Shown piece by piece: positions 36,290 through 45,292 of a stretch of DNA of 64,000 nt; position 1 is the stretch's first letter; every line of letters begins with the position of its first letter. The notes under the pieces are model-generated. The model was given only the letters and a program-made list of their open reading frames with translations, ran no database searches and had not been told where the DNA came from. Origin of the DNA: Aeromicrobium chenweiae (GTDB lineage Bacteria > Actinomycetota > Actinomycetes > Propionibacteriales > Nocardioidaceae); contig NZ_CP026952.1 in NCBI RefSeq assembly GCF_003065605.1, forward strand, positions 1,054,001 to 1,118,000, written 5' to 3'. The translations under genes were made by a program, and so were the position numbers.

Positions 36290-37115
36290 GGATGCTGGCG
36301 GTCATCTCCAGCACCCGCAGCGTGCCGGCGACGTCGTGGGCGCGGAACACCGCCGCGCCGGCGGCCGCGGCGATCGCGGTCGCGGCCAAGGTCCCCTCGT
36401 GCCGCTGGTCGACCGGGCGTCCGAGCGTCTCGCCGATGAAGTCCTTGTTGGACAGCGCCATGAGGACCGGCCACCCGGTCGCCACGATCTCGTCGACCCG
36501 CCGCAGCAGCTCGAGGCCGTGCCAGGTGTTCTTGCCGAAGTCGTGGGTGGGGTCGATGAGGACGCCCTCGCGCGGGACGCCCCGCGCGACCAGCGCCTCG
36601 GCCGCGTGCGTGGTCTGGTCGATGACGTCCTGGACGATGTCGTCGTAGTGGACACGGTGCGGGCGCGTGCGGGGGACCGCGCCGCCGGTGTGCGAGCACA
36701 CGAAGCCGAGCGAGAACTCGGCCGCGACGTCGCCCAGCCCCGGGTCGGCCCCGGCCCAGGTGTCGTTGATGATGTCGACGCCGGCGTCCGCGCACCGGCG
36801 GGCGACCTCGGCGCGCCAGGTGTCGATGCTGAGGACCGTGTCGGGGAACTCCTCGCGCACCGCTGCCAGGAACGGCACGGTGCGACGGGTCTCCTCCTCG
36901 ACGTCCACCTCGGACCCCGGCCCCGCCTTCACCCCGCCGACGTCGATGATGTCGGCGCCGGCGGCGATCGCCGACCGCACGGCCTCGCGGGCCGCGTCGT
37001 CGGCGTACGTCGCGCCCTTGTCGAAGAACGAGTCGGGCGTGCGGTTGACGATCGCCATCACCAGGGCACGGTCACGCTGCACCCGCCGGCCGCGGAAGAC
37101 GAGGTCGACGGTCAC
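36246..37115 (-). CDS. folP2: Dihydropteroate synthase paralogue FolP2
   Basis: 289 residues with the pterin-binding barrel. VNRTPDSFFDKG and SIDTWRAEVA are present, but the classic GGESTRPG loop is VGGVKAGPG, and CSHTGGAVPRTRPHRV is characteristic of the second actinobacterial paralogue. M. tuberculosis FolP2 (Rv1207) lacks dihydropteroate synthase activity and lies next to gpgS, as here. A role with gpgS in polysaccharide metabolism is more likely than folate synthesis, but the reaction is unknown. GTG start; 13 bp after pepN and overlapping gpgS, so the three share an operon. Confidence 0.87.
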   Translation of the reverse strand: MTVDLVFRGRRVQRDRALVMAIVNRTPDSFFDKGATYADDAAREAVRSAIAAGADIIDVGGVKAGPGSEVDVEEETRRTVPFLAAVREEFPDTVLSIDTWRAEVARRCADAGVDIINDTWAGADPGLGDVAAEFSLGFVCSHTGGAVPRTRPHRVHYDDIVQDVIDQTTHAAEALVARGVPREGVLIDPTHDFGKNTWHGLELLRRVDEIVATGWPVLMALSNKDFIGETLGRPVDQRHEGTLAATAIAAAAGAAVFRAHDVAGTLRVLEMTASIRGDRPPTRVVRGLV

Positions 37116-37128
37116 CGGGTCGAGGCTC

Positions 37129-39648
37129 TCAGGACGCCGCCTGTGCCTTGAGGGCGCGGGCGAGGTCGTCGCGACCCTCGGACACGTACCGCTTCGCCGC
37201 AGGATTGGCCGAGGTCGACTCCAGCCAGGCGTCGACCTTGTCGAGCGCGGTCTGCGACGGGTTCGCGAGCGGGAACAGGTTGATCAGCGCGACCTGCCCG
37301 ATCCACACGCCCATGTCGTCGATGATCGTGCTGGCCATCTCCAGGTAGCGGTCGACGTACGGCTCGAGGACGTCGGCCTGACCGGACACCTGGAAGGCGC
37401 CGGCCGTCTGCCGACGGGTCTCGTTGGGCGTCGACGGATCGACCACGGCGGCCTGCCAGGCGGCCTCCTTGGCCTCCGCGGTCGGCCGGATGGCGCGTGC
37501 CGCAGCGGCCCGCTCCTTGCCCGAGATCGTGTTGTCGGCGTCCAGGGTCGCCGCGATCTCGGCCTCGTCGGCCGCACCCAGGCGCGCGAGCGCCGTGACG
37601 AGCGTCCAGCGAAGGTCGGTGTCGAGGGTCAGCCCCTCCAGAGCTCCGTCGAGCAGCTCCCGCAGGAACTTCGGGCTCGACGCGGCCGAGGCGTACGCCC
37701 GGACCAGCGCCAGCTGGTGGTCGCTGCCCGGCTCGGCGGCGTCGACGAGCGACCGCAGCCCGGAGACCCAGCGCTCGGCGAGCTCGGGGCGGGCGGCGTC
37801 GGCGGTGTAGAGGTTGACCGCGCTGTTGCCCTGGCGCAGCAGCGAGCTCACGGCCGTCAGGTCGGTCTCGGAGCCCACGCCGGCCAGGACCAGGGTGACG
37901 AAGTCCGCGCCGGACAGCTCGGCGTCGCGGGTCATGTCCCACGCCGATCCCCAGCACAGGGCGCGGGGCAGCGACTCCTCGAACGTCGCGATGCTGTCGA
38001 CCAGCGTCGCGAACGAGCGCTCGTCGAGGCGGATCTTGGCGTAGGTGAGGTCGTCGTCGTTGAGCAGGACCAGGTCGGGCTGGCTGCGGCCGACGAGCTC
38101 GGGGATCTCGGTGGACGCCCCACGGATGTCGGTCTCGACGCGCGCGGTGCGCACCAGCTTGCCGTCGACCCGGTTGTACAGGCCGATCGCGATGCGGTGG
38201 CGGCGCAGGGTCGGGTACGCCTCGATCGCGGTCTGCTCGACCGAGAACGACGTGAAGGTGCCCGCGTCGTCGGTCTCGAACGCCGCACGCAGCGTGTTGA
38301 CGCCCGAGGTCTGCAGCCACTCCTTGCTCCAGTCGCCCAGCTCGCGGCCCGAGGCCTGCTCGAGCTCGACCAGGAGGTCGGACAGCTGCGTGTTGCCGTA
38401 CGCGTGCTTGTCGAAGTAGGCGCGCAGACCCGCGAAGAAGTCCTTCTCACCGACCCAGGCCACGAGCTGCTTCAGCGCGGACGCGCCCTTGGCGTACGTG
38501 ATGCCGTCGAAGTTGGCCTCGACCGCGTGCAGGTCGTAGTTGTCGGCCGCGATCGGGTGCGTGGAGGGCAGCTGGTCCTGGCGGTAGGCCCAGTTCTTGC
38601 GCGCGTTGGTGAAGCTCGTCCAGGCGTCGGTGAAGCGGGTCGCGTTGGTCGACGCGTGCGACGCGGCGAACTCCGCGAACGACTCGTTGAGCCACAGGTC
38701 GTCCCACCACTTCATGGTCACGAGATCGCCGAACCACATGTGGGCCATCTCGTGCAGGATCGTGTTGGCGCGGCTCTCGTACGCCGCGACGGTCTGCCGG
38801 CTGCGGAAGATCATCTCGTCGCGGAACGTCACGGCGCCGGCGTTCTCCATCGCGCCCATGTTGTACTCGGGCACGAACAGCTGGTCGTACTTGCCGAACG
38901 GGTAGCCCATCTCGAACGCGCCCTCGAAGAACTCGAAGCCCTGCTTGGTGATCAGGAAGATGTCGTCGGCGTCGAGGTGCTCACGGACCGACTGACGGCA
39001 GAAGATGCCCAGCGGGATCTCGCCGTACGCGCCGGAGTAGGAGTCGGTGACCGAGACGTACTCGCCGGCGATGAGCGCGGTGATGTAGGTCGACATGCGC
39101 TTGGTCGGTGCGAAGTGCCAGGTCGAGACGCCGTCGGCGCCGGCCTCGGGCTCGGGCGTGGGGGAGTTGGACACGACCGCCCAGTGCGAGGGTGCAGTGA
39201 CGTGGAAGACGAACGTCGCCTTCAGGTCGGGCTGCTCGAACGTCGCGAACACGCGGCGGGCGTCGGGCACCTCGAACTGCGTGTAGAGGTAGACCAGCCC
39301 GTCGACCGGGTCCACGAAGCGGTGCAGGCCCTCGCCGGAGTGCGAGTACGCCAGCGTCGCGTCGACGACGAGGGTGTTGGTCTCCTGGAGGCCCTCCAGC
39401 GGGATGCGGCTGTCGGCGTAGACCGACGGGTCGACCGGGTCGCCGTTCAGGGTGATCGAGGAGATCTCGGCGTCGACGATGTCGACGAACGTGGACGCGC
39501 CGGGGGTGGCCCCGAACGTGATCGTCGTCACGGAGCCGAAGCGGCTCTCGGAGTCGAGGGTGAGGTCGAGTCGGACGTCGTAGGTCTCGGTGGAGACGAT
39601 CGAGGCGCGCTCGCTGGCTTCTTCGCGGGTGAGATTCGTACCAGGCAT
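37129..39648 (-). CDS. pepN: Aminopeptidase N (M1 family)
   Basis: 839 residues, full length. GAMENAGAVTF is the exopeptidase motif near 261; zinc ligands are in HEMAHMWFGDLVTMKWWDDL near 298, with the Glu ligand in LWLNESFAEF about 19 residues later. The N-terminal beta domain and C-terminal ERAP1-like helical domain (from about 520) are complete. It removes N-terminal residues from peptides in the cytosol. ATG at 39648. Divergent from the YbdK gene. pepN next to an Rv2466c homologue is also the order in M. tuberculosis (Rv2467-Rv2466c). Confidence 0.93.
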   Translation of the reverse strand: MPGTNLTREEASERASIVSTETYDVRLDLTLDSESRFGSVTTITFGATPGASTFVDIVDAEISSITLNGDPVDPSVYADSRIPLEGLQETNTLVVDATLAYSHSGEGLHRFVDPVDGLVYLYTQFEVPDARRVFATFEQPDLKATFVFHVTAPSHWAVVSNSPTPEPEAGADGVSTWHFAPTKRMSTYITALIAGEYVSVTDSYSGAYGEIPLGIFCRQSVREHLDADDIFLITKQGFEFFEGAFEMGYPFGKYDQLFVPEYNMGAMENAGAVTFRDEMIFRSRQTVAAYESRANTILHEMAHMWFGDLVTMKWWDDLWLNESFAEFAASHASTNATRFTDAWTSFTNARKNWAYRQDQLPSTHPIAADNYDLHAVEANFDGITYAKGASALKQLVAWVGEKDFFAGLRAYFDKHAYGNTQLSDLLVELEQASGRELGDWSKEWLQTSGVNTLRAAFETDDAGTFTSFSVEQTAIEAYPTLRRHRIAIGLYNRVDGKLVRTARVETDIRGASTEIPELVGRSQPDLVLLNDDDLTYAKIRLDERSFATLVDSIATFEESLPRALCWGSAWDMTRDAELSGADFVTLVLAGVGSETDLTAVSSLLRQGNSAVNLYTADAARPELAERWVSGLRSLVDAAEPGSDHQLALVRAYASAASSPKFLRELLDGALEGLTLDTDLRWTLVTALARLGAADEAEIAATLDADNTISGKERAAAARAIRPTAEAKEAAWQAAVVDPSTPNETRRQTAGAFQVSGQADVLEPYVDRYLEMASTIIDDMGVWIGQVALINLFPLANPSQTALDKVDAWLESTSANPAAKRYVSEGRDDLARALKAQAAS

Positions 39649-39707
39649 GTGACCATGCTTTCACGGGTCGCGGACCCGGACGAGTCGGGTGGATCGGGCG
39701 GGTCGGG

Positions 39708-39713
39708 CAGGAT
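39708..39713 (+). promoter_or_regulatory. -10-like CAGGAT, leaderless YbdK gene
   Basis: CAGGAT lies 6 nt before the ATG at 39720 with no Shine-Dalgarno sequence. Same spacing as other leaderless genes here. Confidence 0.4.
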
Positions 39714-39719
39714 GGTGCC

Positions 39720-40868
39720 ATGCAGATTCCGTTCGCGGCCTCGGAACGATCGACCGTCGGCATCGAGTGGGAGCTCGCGCTGGTCGACTCCGACTCCGGT
39801 GACCTCCGCCAGGTGGCGCAGACCGTGCTCGACGCGGTCGCCCCCGAGGGCGCCGACCAGCACCCGCACATCCGCCAGGAGCTGCTGCTCAACACCGTCG
39901 AGGTGGTCTCGGGCGTCTGCCGCACCGTCGGCGAGGCGGGCGCGGACCTGCAGCGCGCGATCGACGAGATCCGCGAGGTCACCGACCCGCTGCGGGTCGA
40001 GCTCATGTGCGCCGGCACGCACCCGTTCGCGGCGTGGACGCACCAGAAGGTCACCGACAAGGAGCGCTACGCCACCTTGATCGACCGCACCCAGTGGTGG
40101 GGGCGCCAGATGCTGATCTACGGCGTCCACGTCCACGTCGGCATCGAGGACCGGGACAAGGTGCTGCCCATCAGCCGCGCGATGCTGACCTACTACGGCC
40201 ACCTGCAGGCGCTCAGTGCGTCGTCGCCGTTCTGGGGAGGCAAGGAGACCGGGTACGCGTCCAACCGCGCGCTGATGTTCCAGCAGCTGCCGACCGCGGG
40301 GCTGCCGTTCCAGTTCGAGGAGTGGGGCCAGCTCGAGAGCTACGTCCAGGACATGCTCCACACCGGCGTCATCGACGTCTTCGACGAGATCCGGTGGGAC
40401 CTGCGCCCGTCCCCGAAGTTCGGCACGCTCGAAGTGCGCGTGTGCGACGGCATCCCGACGATGTCCGAGCTGCTCAGCATCTCCGCCCTGACCCACTGCC
40501 TGGTGGAGCACTTCTCGTCCGAGCTCGACGCCGGCCGCGAGCTGCCGACCATCCCGCCGTGGTTCGCCCAGGAGAACAAGTGGCGCTCCGCCCGCTACGG
40601 GATGGACGCGATCCTCATCCTCGACAAGCACGCGGAGGAGGACCTCATCACGACCGACCTTCACCGCCTGCTGGACACCCTCGAGCCCGTGGCCGAGCGG
40701 CTCGGGTGCACCGAGGAGCTCGGCGGCATCCACGACATCGTGGCCCGCGGGGCGTCGTACCAGCGCCAGCGCCGGGTCGCGGCGATCAACGGCGGCGAGC
40801 TCGACGCGGTGGTCGGCTCGCTGGTCGAGGAAATGCGCGCGGGCCGTCCGGTGTTGAACCCGTCATGA
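39720..40868 (+). CDS. YbdK-family carboxylate-amine (glutamate-cysteine) ligase
   Basis: 382 residues of the GCS2/YbdK family. [12 protein letters not shown] at 12-23 holds the metal-binding Glu residues; [24 protein letters not shown] and EVRVCDG follow. YbdK enzymes show weak gamma-glutamyl-cysteine ligase activity. In an actinobacterium using mycothiol the physiological product may differ (ergothioneine-type or amide ligase). The 3' end overlaps the next gene by 4 bp (ATGA). Divergent from pepN by 71 bp. Confidence 0.87.
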   Translation: MQIPFAASERSTVGIEWELALVDSDSGDLRQVAQTVLDAVAPEGADQHPHIRQELLLNTVEVVSGVCRTVGEAGADLQRAIDEIREVTDPLRVELMCAGTHPFAAWTHQKVTDKERYATLIDRTQWWGRQMLIYGVHVHVGIEDRDKVLPISRAMLTYYGHLQALSASSPFWGGKETGYASNRALMFQQLPTAGLPFQFEEWGQLESYVQDMLHTGVIDVFDEIRWDLRPSPKFGTLEVRVCDGIPTMSELLSISALTHCLVEHFSSELDAGRELPTIPPWFAQENKWRSARYGMDAILILDKHAEEDLITTDLHRLLDTLEPVAERLGCTEELGGIHDIVARGASYQRQRRVAAINGGELDAVVGSLVEEMRAGRPVLNPS

Positions 40869-41506
40869 CCTCCACAGACACAGCTGCCGCTCCCACCGAG
40901 ACCGACCTCGAGAACGTCGACTTCTGGTTCGACCCCCTGTGCCCATTCGCCTGGATCACGTCCCGCTGGATGCTGGAGGTCGAGAAGGTCCGCCCCGTGC
41001 ACACGACGTTCCACGTCATGAGCCTGTCGGTGCTGAACTCCGACAAGGACGTGCCCGAGGACTACAAGGAGATGATCGAGCGCGGCTGGGGCCCCGTCCG
41101 CATCGCGATCGCCGTTGAGCAGCAGCACGGCACCGAGGCGCTGCGGCCGTTCTACACCGCGATCGGCACGCTGCGGCACAACCAGGGTCGCGAGTTCGAC
41201 CAGGAGATGTACGTCGAGGCGCTGACGGAGGCCGGCCTGCCCACCGAGCTGGCCGCCGCCGCCGACGACACCTCGCTCGACGACGCCGTCCGCGCCTCGC
41301 ACCAGGACGGCATCGAGCGGGTCGGCGAGGAGGTCGGCACCCCGGTGATCGCCCTCGGCGGCGTGTCCTTCTTCGGACCCGTGCTGCAGAGCATCCCCAA
41401 GGGCGAGACCGCGGGCACCGTGTTCGACGGCGCCCGTGCGCTGGCGTCGTTCCCGGACTTCTTCGAGCTGAAGCGCTCCCGCTCCGGCGAGCTGTCGTTC
41501 GACTGA
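40865..41506 (+). CDS. DsbA-fold protein, Rv2466c/Mrx2 homologue lacking the resolving cysteine
   Basis: 213 residues. It follows the M. tuberculosis Rv2466c pattern closely: [61 protein letters not shown] and [10 protein letters not shown]. In Rv2466c, a mycothiol-dependent nitroreductase-like oxidoreductase, I recall the active site as CPWC; here it is CPFA, so only the first Cys remains. That would force a monothiol mechanism with mycothiol or loss of redox function. Coupled to the YbdK gene (ATGA); the pepN/Rv2466c/rpiB/nei order matches M. tuberculosis. Confidence 0.87.
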   Translation: MTSTDTAAAPTETDLENVDFWFDPLCPFAWITSRWMLEVEKVRPVHTTFHVMSLSVLNSDKDVPEDYKEMIERGWGPVRIAIAVEQQHGTEALRPFYTAIGTLRHNQGREFDQEMYVEALTEAGLPTELAAAADDTSLDDAVRASHQDGIERVGEEVGTPVIALGGVSFFGPVLQSIPKGETAGTVFDGARALASFPDFFELKRSRSGELSFD

Positions 41507-41529
41507 CGCGGTCTGCCCCGGGCCGACCG

Positions 41530-41535
41530 TAGGCT
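41530..41535 (+). promoter_or_regulatory. -10 element TAGGCT, leaderless esterase gene
   Basis: TAGGCT ends 6 nt before ATG 41542. The gap (CGGGGC) contains no ribosome site. Confidence 0.52.
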
Positions 41536-41541
41536 CGGGGC

Positions 41542-42432
41542 ATGACCCTGCACCCCGCGTCACGCACCCTGCTCGCGCAGCTCGAGGCGGACGACGACCT
41601 GAGCCTGCCGGCCGACCTGGACGTCATCAGGTCGCGCGCGCGTGACGCGGCGGCCACCGCCGAGAAGATCGGGCTGGACTGGGTCGAGGACGTCGACGCG
41701 GACGGCGTCCCGTGCCGCCTGTACCGGCCCAGGGCCGGCGCCCCCGTCGCGCTGTACGTCCACGGCGGCGGCTGGGTCCTGCACGACCTGGAGACGCACG
41801 ACGCGTTCTGCCGCTACCTGGCGCACCGGACGGGCTGGGCGCTCCTGGCGGTCGACTACCGCCGGGCCCCCGAGCACCCGTATCCGGCGCCCCTCGACGA
41901 CGTGCAGACCGCCGCGGCCTGGCTGCGGTCCCACGGTCGCGAGCACCGGGTCGACGCGTCGTTCCTGCCGGCGGTCGGCGACTCGTCCGGCGCCAACCTC
42001 ATCGCGGGGCTCTGCGTGCGCGACCCACGCGCACTGGACTTCCAGGTGCTCGTCTACCCGCCGGTCGACCGCCGGGCCGAGCTGCCGCCCGAGCTGGCCA
42101 ACGCGGCCCTGGACGCCGCGACGATGGACTGGTTCTGGGACGCGTACGCGCCGGGGGAGCTGGCCGACCTCCCCGACGTGTCGGTGCTGGGTGCCACCAA
42201 CCTCGCGGCCCACCCGCCCGCGTACGTCCTGACCAACGAGCACGACATGCTGCGCGACCAGGCCGAGGCGTACGCCGCCCGGCTCGCGGACGCCGGGGTG
42301 GAGGTCGTCGCGCAGCGTGCCCTGGGCATGGTGCACTCGTTCTGGCGCCAGCCGCAGCTGTTCGAGGCCTCCCGGTCCGCCGTGGTGATGATCGGTGCAC
42401 TGCTCGACACCTACCGGTCCCTGACGCGCTGA
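41542..42432 (+). CDS. Alpha/beta hydrolase, HSL/type IV esterase family
   Basis: 296 residues. The oxyanion-hole motif HGGGWVLHDLETHD is near 74, DYRRAPEHPYPAPLDD follows, the nucleophile Ser is in GDSSGANL near 147-151, the catalytic Asp in the NEHDMLRD region and the His in GMVHSFWR. All triad parts are present. It hydrolyses short-chain esters; the natural substrate is unknown. Leaderless start. It separates the Rv2466c homologue from rpiB relative to M. tuberculosis and so is probably a later addition. Confidence 0.88.
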   Translation: MTLHPASRTLLAQLEADDDLSLPADLDVIRSRARDAAATAEKIGLDWVEDVDADGVPCRLYRPRAGAPVALYVHGGGWVLHDLETHDAFCRYLAHRTGWALLAVDYRRAPEHPYPAPLDDVQTAAAWLRSHGREHRVDASFLPAVGDSSGANLIAGLCVRDPRALDFQVLVYPPVDRRAELPPELANAALDAATMDWFWDAYAPGELADLPDVSVLGATNLAAHPPAYVLTNEHDMLRDQAEAYAARLADAGVEVVAQRALGMVHSFWRQPQLFEASRSAVVMIGALLDTYRSLTR

Positions 42433-42438
42433 CTGGCA

Positions 42439-42444
42439 TACTGT
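42439..42444 (+). promoter_or_regulatory. -10 element TACTGT, leaderless TagF-like gene
   Basis: TACTGT ends 5 nt before GTG 42450, the shortest such gap seen here. Confidence 0.42.
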
Positions 42445-42449
42445 CCCGG

Positions 42450-43985
42450 GTGACCCCGGACGTGCCGACCGATCAGGCCGTCCCGGAGACCCCGATCGAC
42501 CTGCGGCGTCGCCACCGGCTCATGTTCGTCGGAGCGTTCGCTGCGCTGCTCGTCGCGGCGATCCTCCTGGAGCGCGGGCTCGTCCCGGTCCTCGTGGTGG
42601 CGGCCCTGACCCTCGCGGCGCTCGTCGACCCGAGACTCGGCGAGCGGCCCCCGTGGACGCACGGGCTGCCGGGCGTGCCGGACGGGCCTCCGAGAGCGAG
42701 CCGGATCCCGCCGGTGGTCTACCTCGTGTCGAGCATCGTCGCCCTCGTCGCGACCGCGGCGCTCGTCGCCGTCGGCGCCCCGGTGTGGGCGTTCCTGCTG
42801 CTGGCCGTGCTGGCCGCCCTCGCGTGGTTCGTCTCTGCCGAGAGCGCGTGGCGGTACGCCCTGCACGCGCGGCGGGTCCGGCGCGGCCTGAGGGCGTACG
42901 CCCCGACCACCGCGATGGGCTACGCCGGCCGGTCCGGCGCACCCTGGCAGCTGCGGATGTGGGAGCCGTACATCCTGCGCTCGGGCGAGCCCAACGTGGT
43001 CATCAACCTGCACGAGAAGTACGCGCGCATGATCCTCAAGGACGCGGCGCTCACCTCGCCGTTCGTGCAGCTCGGCTCGCGCGGCTTCGGCGACCTCGAC
43101 GGGGTGCTCGTGCCGTCGCTCCGGGCGGTGTTCTACGTCCAGAACGCGCGCGCCAACGCGGGGTTCATGGCGCACACGCGACTGACCCACGTGTGGCTCA
43201 ACCACGGCGACTCCGACAAGCCGGCGAACTTCAACCCGCGCCACGCGCTCTACGACAAGCTCGTCGTCTGCGGCCAGGCCGGCATCGACCGCTACGCGAA
43301 CCACGGGATCCACGTCGACCCGGAGAAGTTCGTGATCCTCGGTCGTCCGCAGGCCTCGGGGGTCAAGCCGGCCACCGGGCCGATCGCCGGGCGTCACCCC
43401 AAGGTCGTGCTCTACGCCCCGACCTGGCACGGGCTCGACGACGCGGTGAACTTCTCCTCCCTCGAGCGCGGGCCAGAGATCGTGCGCGCCCTGATCGACC
43501 GGGACGTCACGGTCATCTTCCGGCCGCACCCGCTGAGCTACCGCTGGCGCATCCGTCGCGCCGTCGTCCAGGAGATCCGCGCGATCCTCAAGGCCGACAA
43601 GGTGGCGTCCGACCGCCGTCACCTGTGGGGGCGGACCGTCGACAAGAAGTGGACGGTCGCGGGCTGCGCGAACCGCTCGCACGCCCTCATCTCGGACGTG
43701 TCGAGCGTGGTGTCGGACTACCTGCAGTCCGAGAAGCCGTACGCGATGACGAGCATGCGGGCGTCGGTCGAGGACTTCCGTGCCGAGTTCTCGGTGGCCG
43801 AGACCGCGTACGTCCTGCTCGGCGACCTGTCCAACCTCGACGAGGTGCTCGACGACCTGCTCGAGCGCGACCCGCTGGCCGAGGCCCGGCGTGAGCGCAA
43901 GCGGTACGTCCTGGGCGACTTCGTGGGCCAGGAGTCGGCGGACGCGTTCGCCCAGTTCGTGCGGGACCTCGTCCGAGGCGCTTGA
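42450..43985 (+). CDS. CDP-glycerol glycerophosphotransferase family protein (TagB/TagF-like)
   Basis: 511 residues. Hydrophobic pairs near 20-60 (GAFAALLVAAILLERGLVPV) and 90-135 anchor the N-terminus. The rest is the TagB/F transferase domain: VWLNHGDSDKPANFN with the catalytic His, KLVVCGQAGIDRY, VLYAPTWHG, FRPHP and ISDVSSVVSDYLQSEKPYA. It transfers polyol-phosphate units to a wall polymer at the inner membrane face. No teichoic-acid partners are encoded nearby, so acceptor and donor are uncertain. GTG at 42450 is supported by a -10 only 5 nt away; upstream frame lies in the esterase gene. Confidence 0.87.
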   Translation: MTPDVPTDQAVPETPIDLRRRHRLMFVGAFAALLVAAILLERGLVPVLVVAALTLAALVDPRLGERPPWTHGLPGVPDGPPRASRIPPVVYLVSSIVALVATAALVAVGAPVWAFLLLAVLAALAWFVSAESAWRYALHARRVRRGLRAYAPTTAMGYAGRSGAPWQLRMWEPYILRSGEPNVVINLHEKYARMILKDAALTSPFVQLGSRGFGDLDGVLVPSLRAVFYVQNARANAGFMAHTRLTHVWLNHGDSDKPANFNPRHALYDKLVVCGQAGIDRYANHGIHVDPEKFVILGRPQASGVKPATGPIAGRHPKVVLYAPTWHGLDDAVNFSSLERGPEIVRALIDRDVTVIFRPHPLSYRWRIRRAVVQEIRAILKADKVASDRRHLWGRTVDKKWTVAGCANRSHALISDVSSVVSDYLQSEKPYAMTSMRASVEDFRAEFSVAETAYVLLGDLSNLDEVLDDLLERDPLAEARRERKRYVLGDFVGQESADAFAQFVRDLVRGA

Positions 43986-44018
43986 CGTCCCGGTTGCGGG
44001 TGCTGGGAGACTTCCCCC

Positions 44019-44477
44019 ATGCGCGTCCACATCGCCGCCGACCACGCCGGCTTCGAGCTCAAGTCCCACCTCATCTCCTGGCTGACCGCCAACGGCTACG
44101 AGCCGGTCGACCACGGAGCCCACTCGTACGACGCGGAGGACGACTACCCGCCGTTCTGCGTCGCCGCAGCCGAGGCGGCCGTCGCCGAGCCCGGCACCCT
44201 CGCGATCGTCATCGGCGGCTCCGGCAACGGTGAGCAGATCGCGGCCAACAAGGTCAAGGGCGCCCGCGCGGCCCTCGCCTGGAGCACCGAGACCGCCTCG
44301 CTCGCGCGCCAGCACAACAACGCGCAGGTCGTCGCGGTCGGTGCGCGCATGCACACCCAGGACGAGGCTGTCGCGATCGTGGAGACGTTCCTGACCACCG
44401 AGTGGAGCCAGGCCGCCCGCCACCAGCGCCGCATCGACATGCTGCTGTCCTACGAGGAGACCGGCGAGTTTGCCTGA
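44019..44477 (+). CDS. rpiB: Ribose-5-phosphate isomerase B
   Basis: 152 residues. IAADHAGFELK at the start, IGGSGNGEQIAANKVKGARAA with the catalytic region, ARQHNNAQVVAVGARMH and the C-terminal RRIDMLLSYEE are all RpiB hallmarks. The GSGNGE form lacks the E. coli Cys and corresponds to the mycobacterial type that uses Glu. It interconverts ribose-5-P and ribulose-5-P. GAGACT 6 nt before the ATG hints at a leaderless transcript. The 3' end overlaps nei by 8 bp. Confidence 0.92.
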   Translation: MRVHIAADHAGFELKSHLISWLTANGYEPVDHGAHSYDAEDDYPPFCVAAAEAAVAEPGTLAIVIGGSGNGEQIAANKVKGARAALAWSTETASLARQHNNAQVVAVGARMHTQDEAVAIVETFLTTEWSQAARHQRRIDMLLSYEETGEFA

Positions 44478-45282
44478 GGGGCACACCCTCCACCGGCTGG
44501 CCGCCGACCTCGCCGCGGCGTACGCGGGCCGGCGCGTCACGTCGACCAGCCCGCAGGGGCGGTTCGCCCTCGAGGCCAGGCGTCTGGACGGCCGCGTGCT
44601 CGAGGGCACCGAGGCGTACGGCAAGCACCTGTTCGTGTCGTTCGACGGCACGGAGGAGCAGGTGCACGTCCACCTCGGCCTCTACGGGACGTTCCTGATC
44701 TCGCCGGGGACGGGCCGGCCCGTCGTCGGGCAGGTGCGTTGGCGGCTCGAGGCCGAGGACACCGCGGACCTGCGGGGTCCCAACGCGTGCGAGCTGCTGA
44801 CGCCGCCCGAGGTGGCGCTGATCCTGGCCAGGCTGGGACCCGACCCGTTGCGGGCGGACGCCGATCCCGACCGCGCGTGGCACCGCATCCACCGCTCCAG
44901 CACGCCGATCGCCGCCCTGCTGATGGACCAGAAGGTGCTCGCCGGCGTGGGCAACGTCTACCGCGCGGAGGTGCTGTTCCGGCAGGGCGTCGCGCCCATG
45001 ACCGCGGGGCGGCGGATCCCCCGGGTGCGCTGGGACGCGATCTGGAGCGATCTCGTCGCGCTCATGGAGATCGGCGTCGAGCGCGGCCGGATCGACACCG
45101 TGCGGCCCGAGCACGAGCCCGAGGCGATGGGCCGCGACCCGCGCGCGGACGACCACGGCGGCGAGGTCTACGTCTACCGGCGGGAGGGGCTGCCGTGCCT
45201 CGTCTGCGGCACGCCGGTCCGCCGCCGTGAGGTGGCCGGAAGAAACCTGTTTTGGTGTCCGGGGTGCCAGCGAGATCGGTAG
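44470..45282 (+). CDS. nei: Fpg/Nei-family DNA glycosylase (endonuclease VIII)
   Basis: 270 residues. After initiator Met removal the catalytic Pro2-Glu3 of MPEGHTLHRLAADL is exposed. The beta-hairpin Lys lies in EAYGKHLFVSF, the helix-two-turns-helix in LLMDQKVLAGVGNVYRAEVLF, and the C-terminal zinc finger is CLVCG-(n)-FWCPGCQ with four Cys. It removes oxidised pyrimidines and cuts abasic sites. The start is TTG at 44470 after GAGGAG, overlapping rpiB. The rpiB-nei pairing is shared with M. tuberculosis (Rv2465c-Rv2464c). Confidence 0.92.
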   Translation: MPEGHTLHRLAADLAAAYAGRRVTSTSPQGRFALEARRLDGRVLEGTEAYGKHLFVSFDGTEEQVHVHLGLYGTFLISPGTGRPVVGQVRWRLEAEDTADLRGPNACELLTPPEVALILARLGPDPLRADADPDRAWHRIHRSSTPIAALLMDQKVLAGVGNVYRAEVLFRQGVAPMTAGRRIPRVRWDAIWSDLVALMEIGVERGRIDTVRPEHEPEAMGRDPRADDHGGEVYVYRREGLPCLVCGTPVRRREVAGRNLFWCPGCQRDR

Positions 45283-45285
45283 GCT
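45280..45285 (+). promoter_or_regulatory. -10 element TAGGCT, leaderless PP2C gene
   Basis: TAGGCT overlaps the nei stop region and ends 7 nt before GTG 45293, supporting that start. Confidence 0.5.
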
Positions 45286-45292
45286 CGGCCTC

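Noticed and set aside
36246-37115. Primary folate-pathway dihydropteroate synthase
   Set aside because: The loop motifs and the gpgS neighbour fit the FolP2 paralogue, and no other folate genes are nearby.
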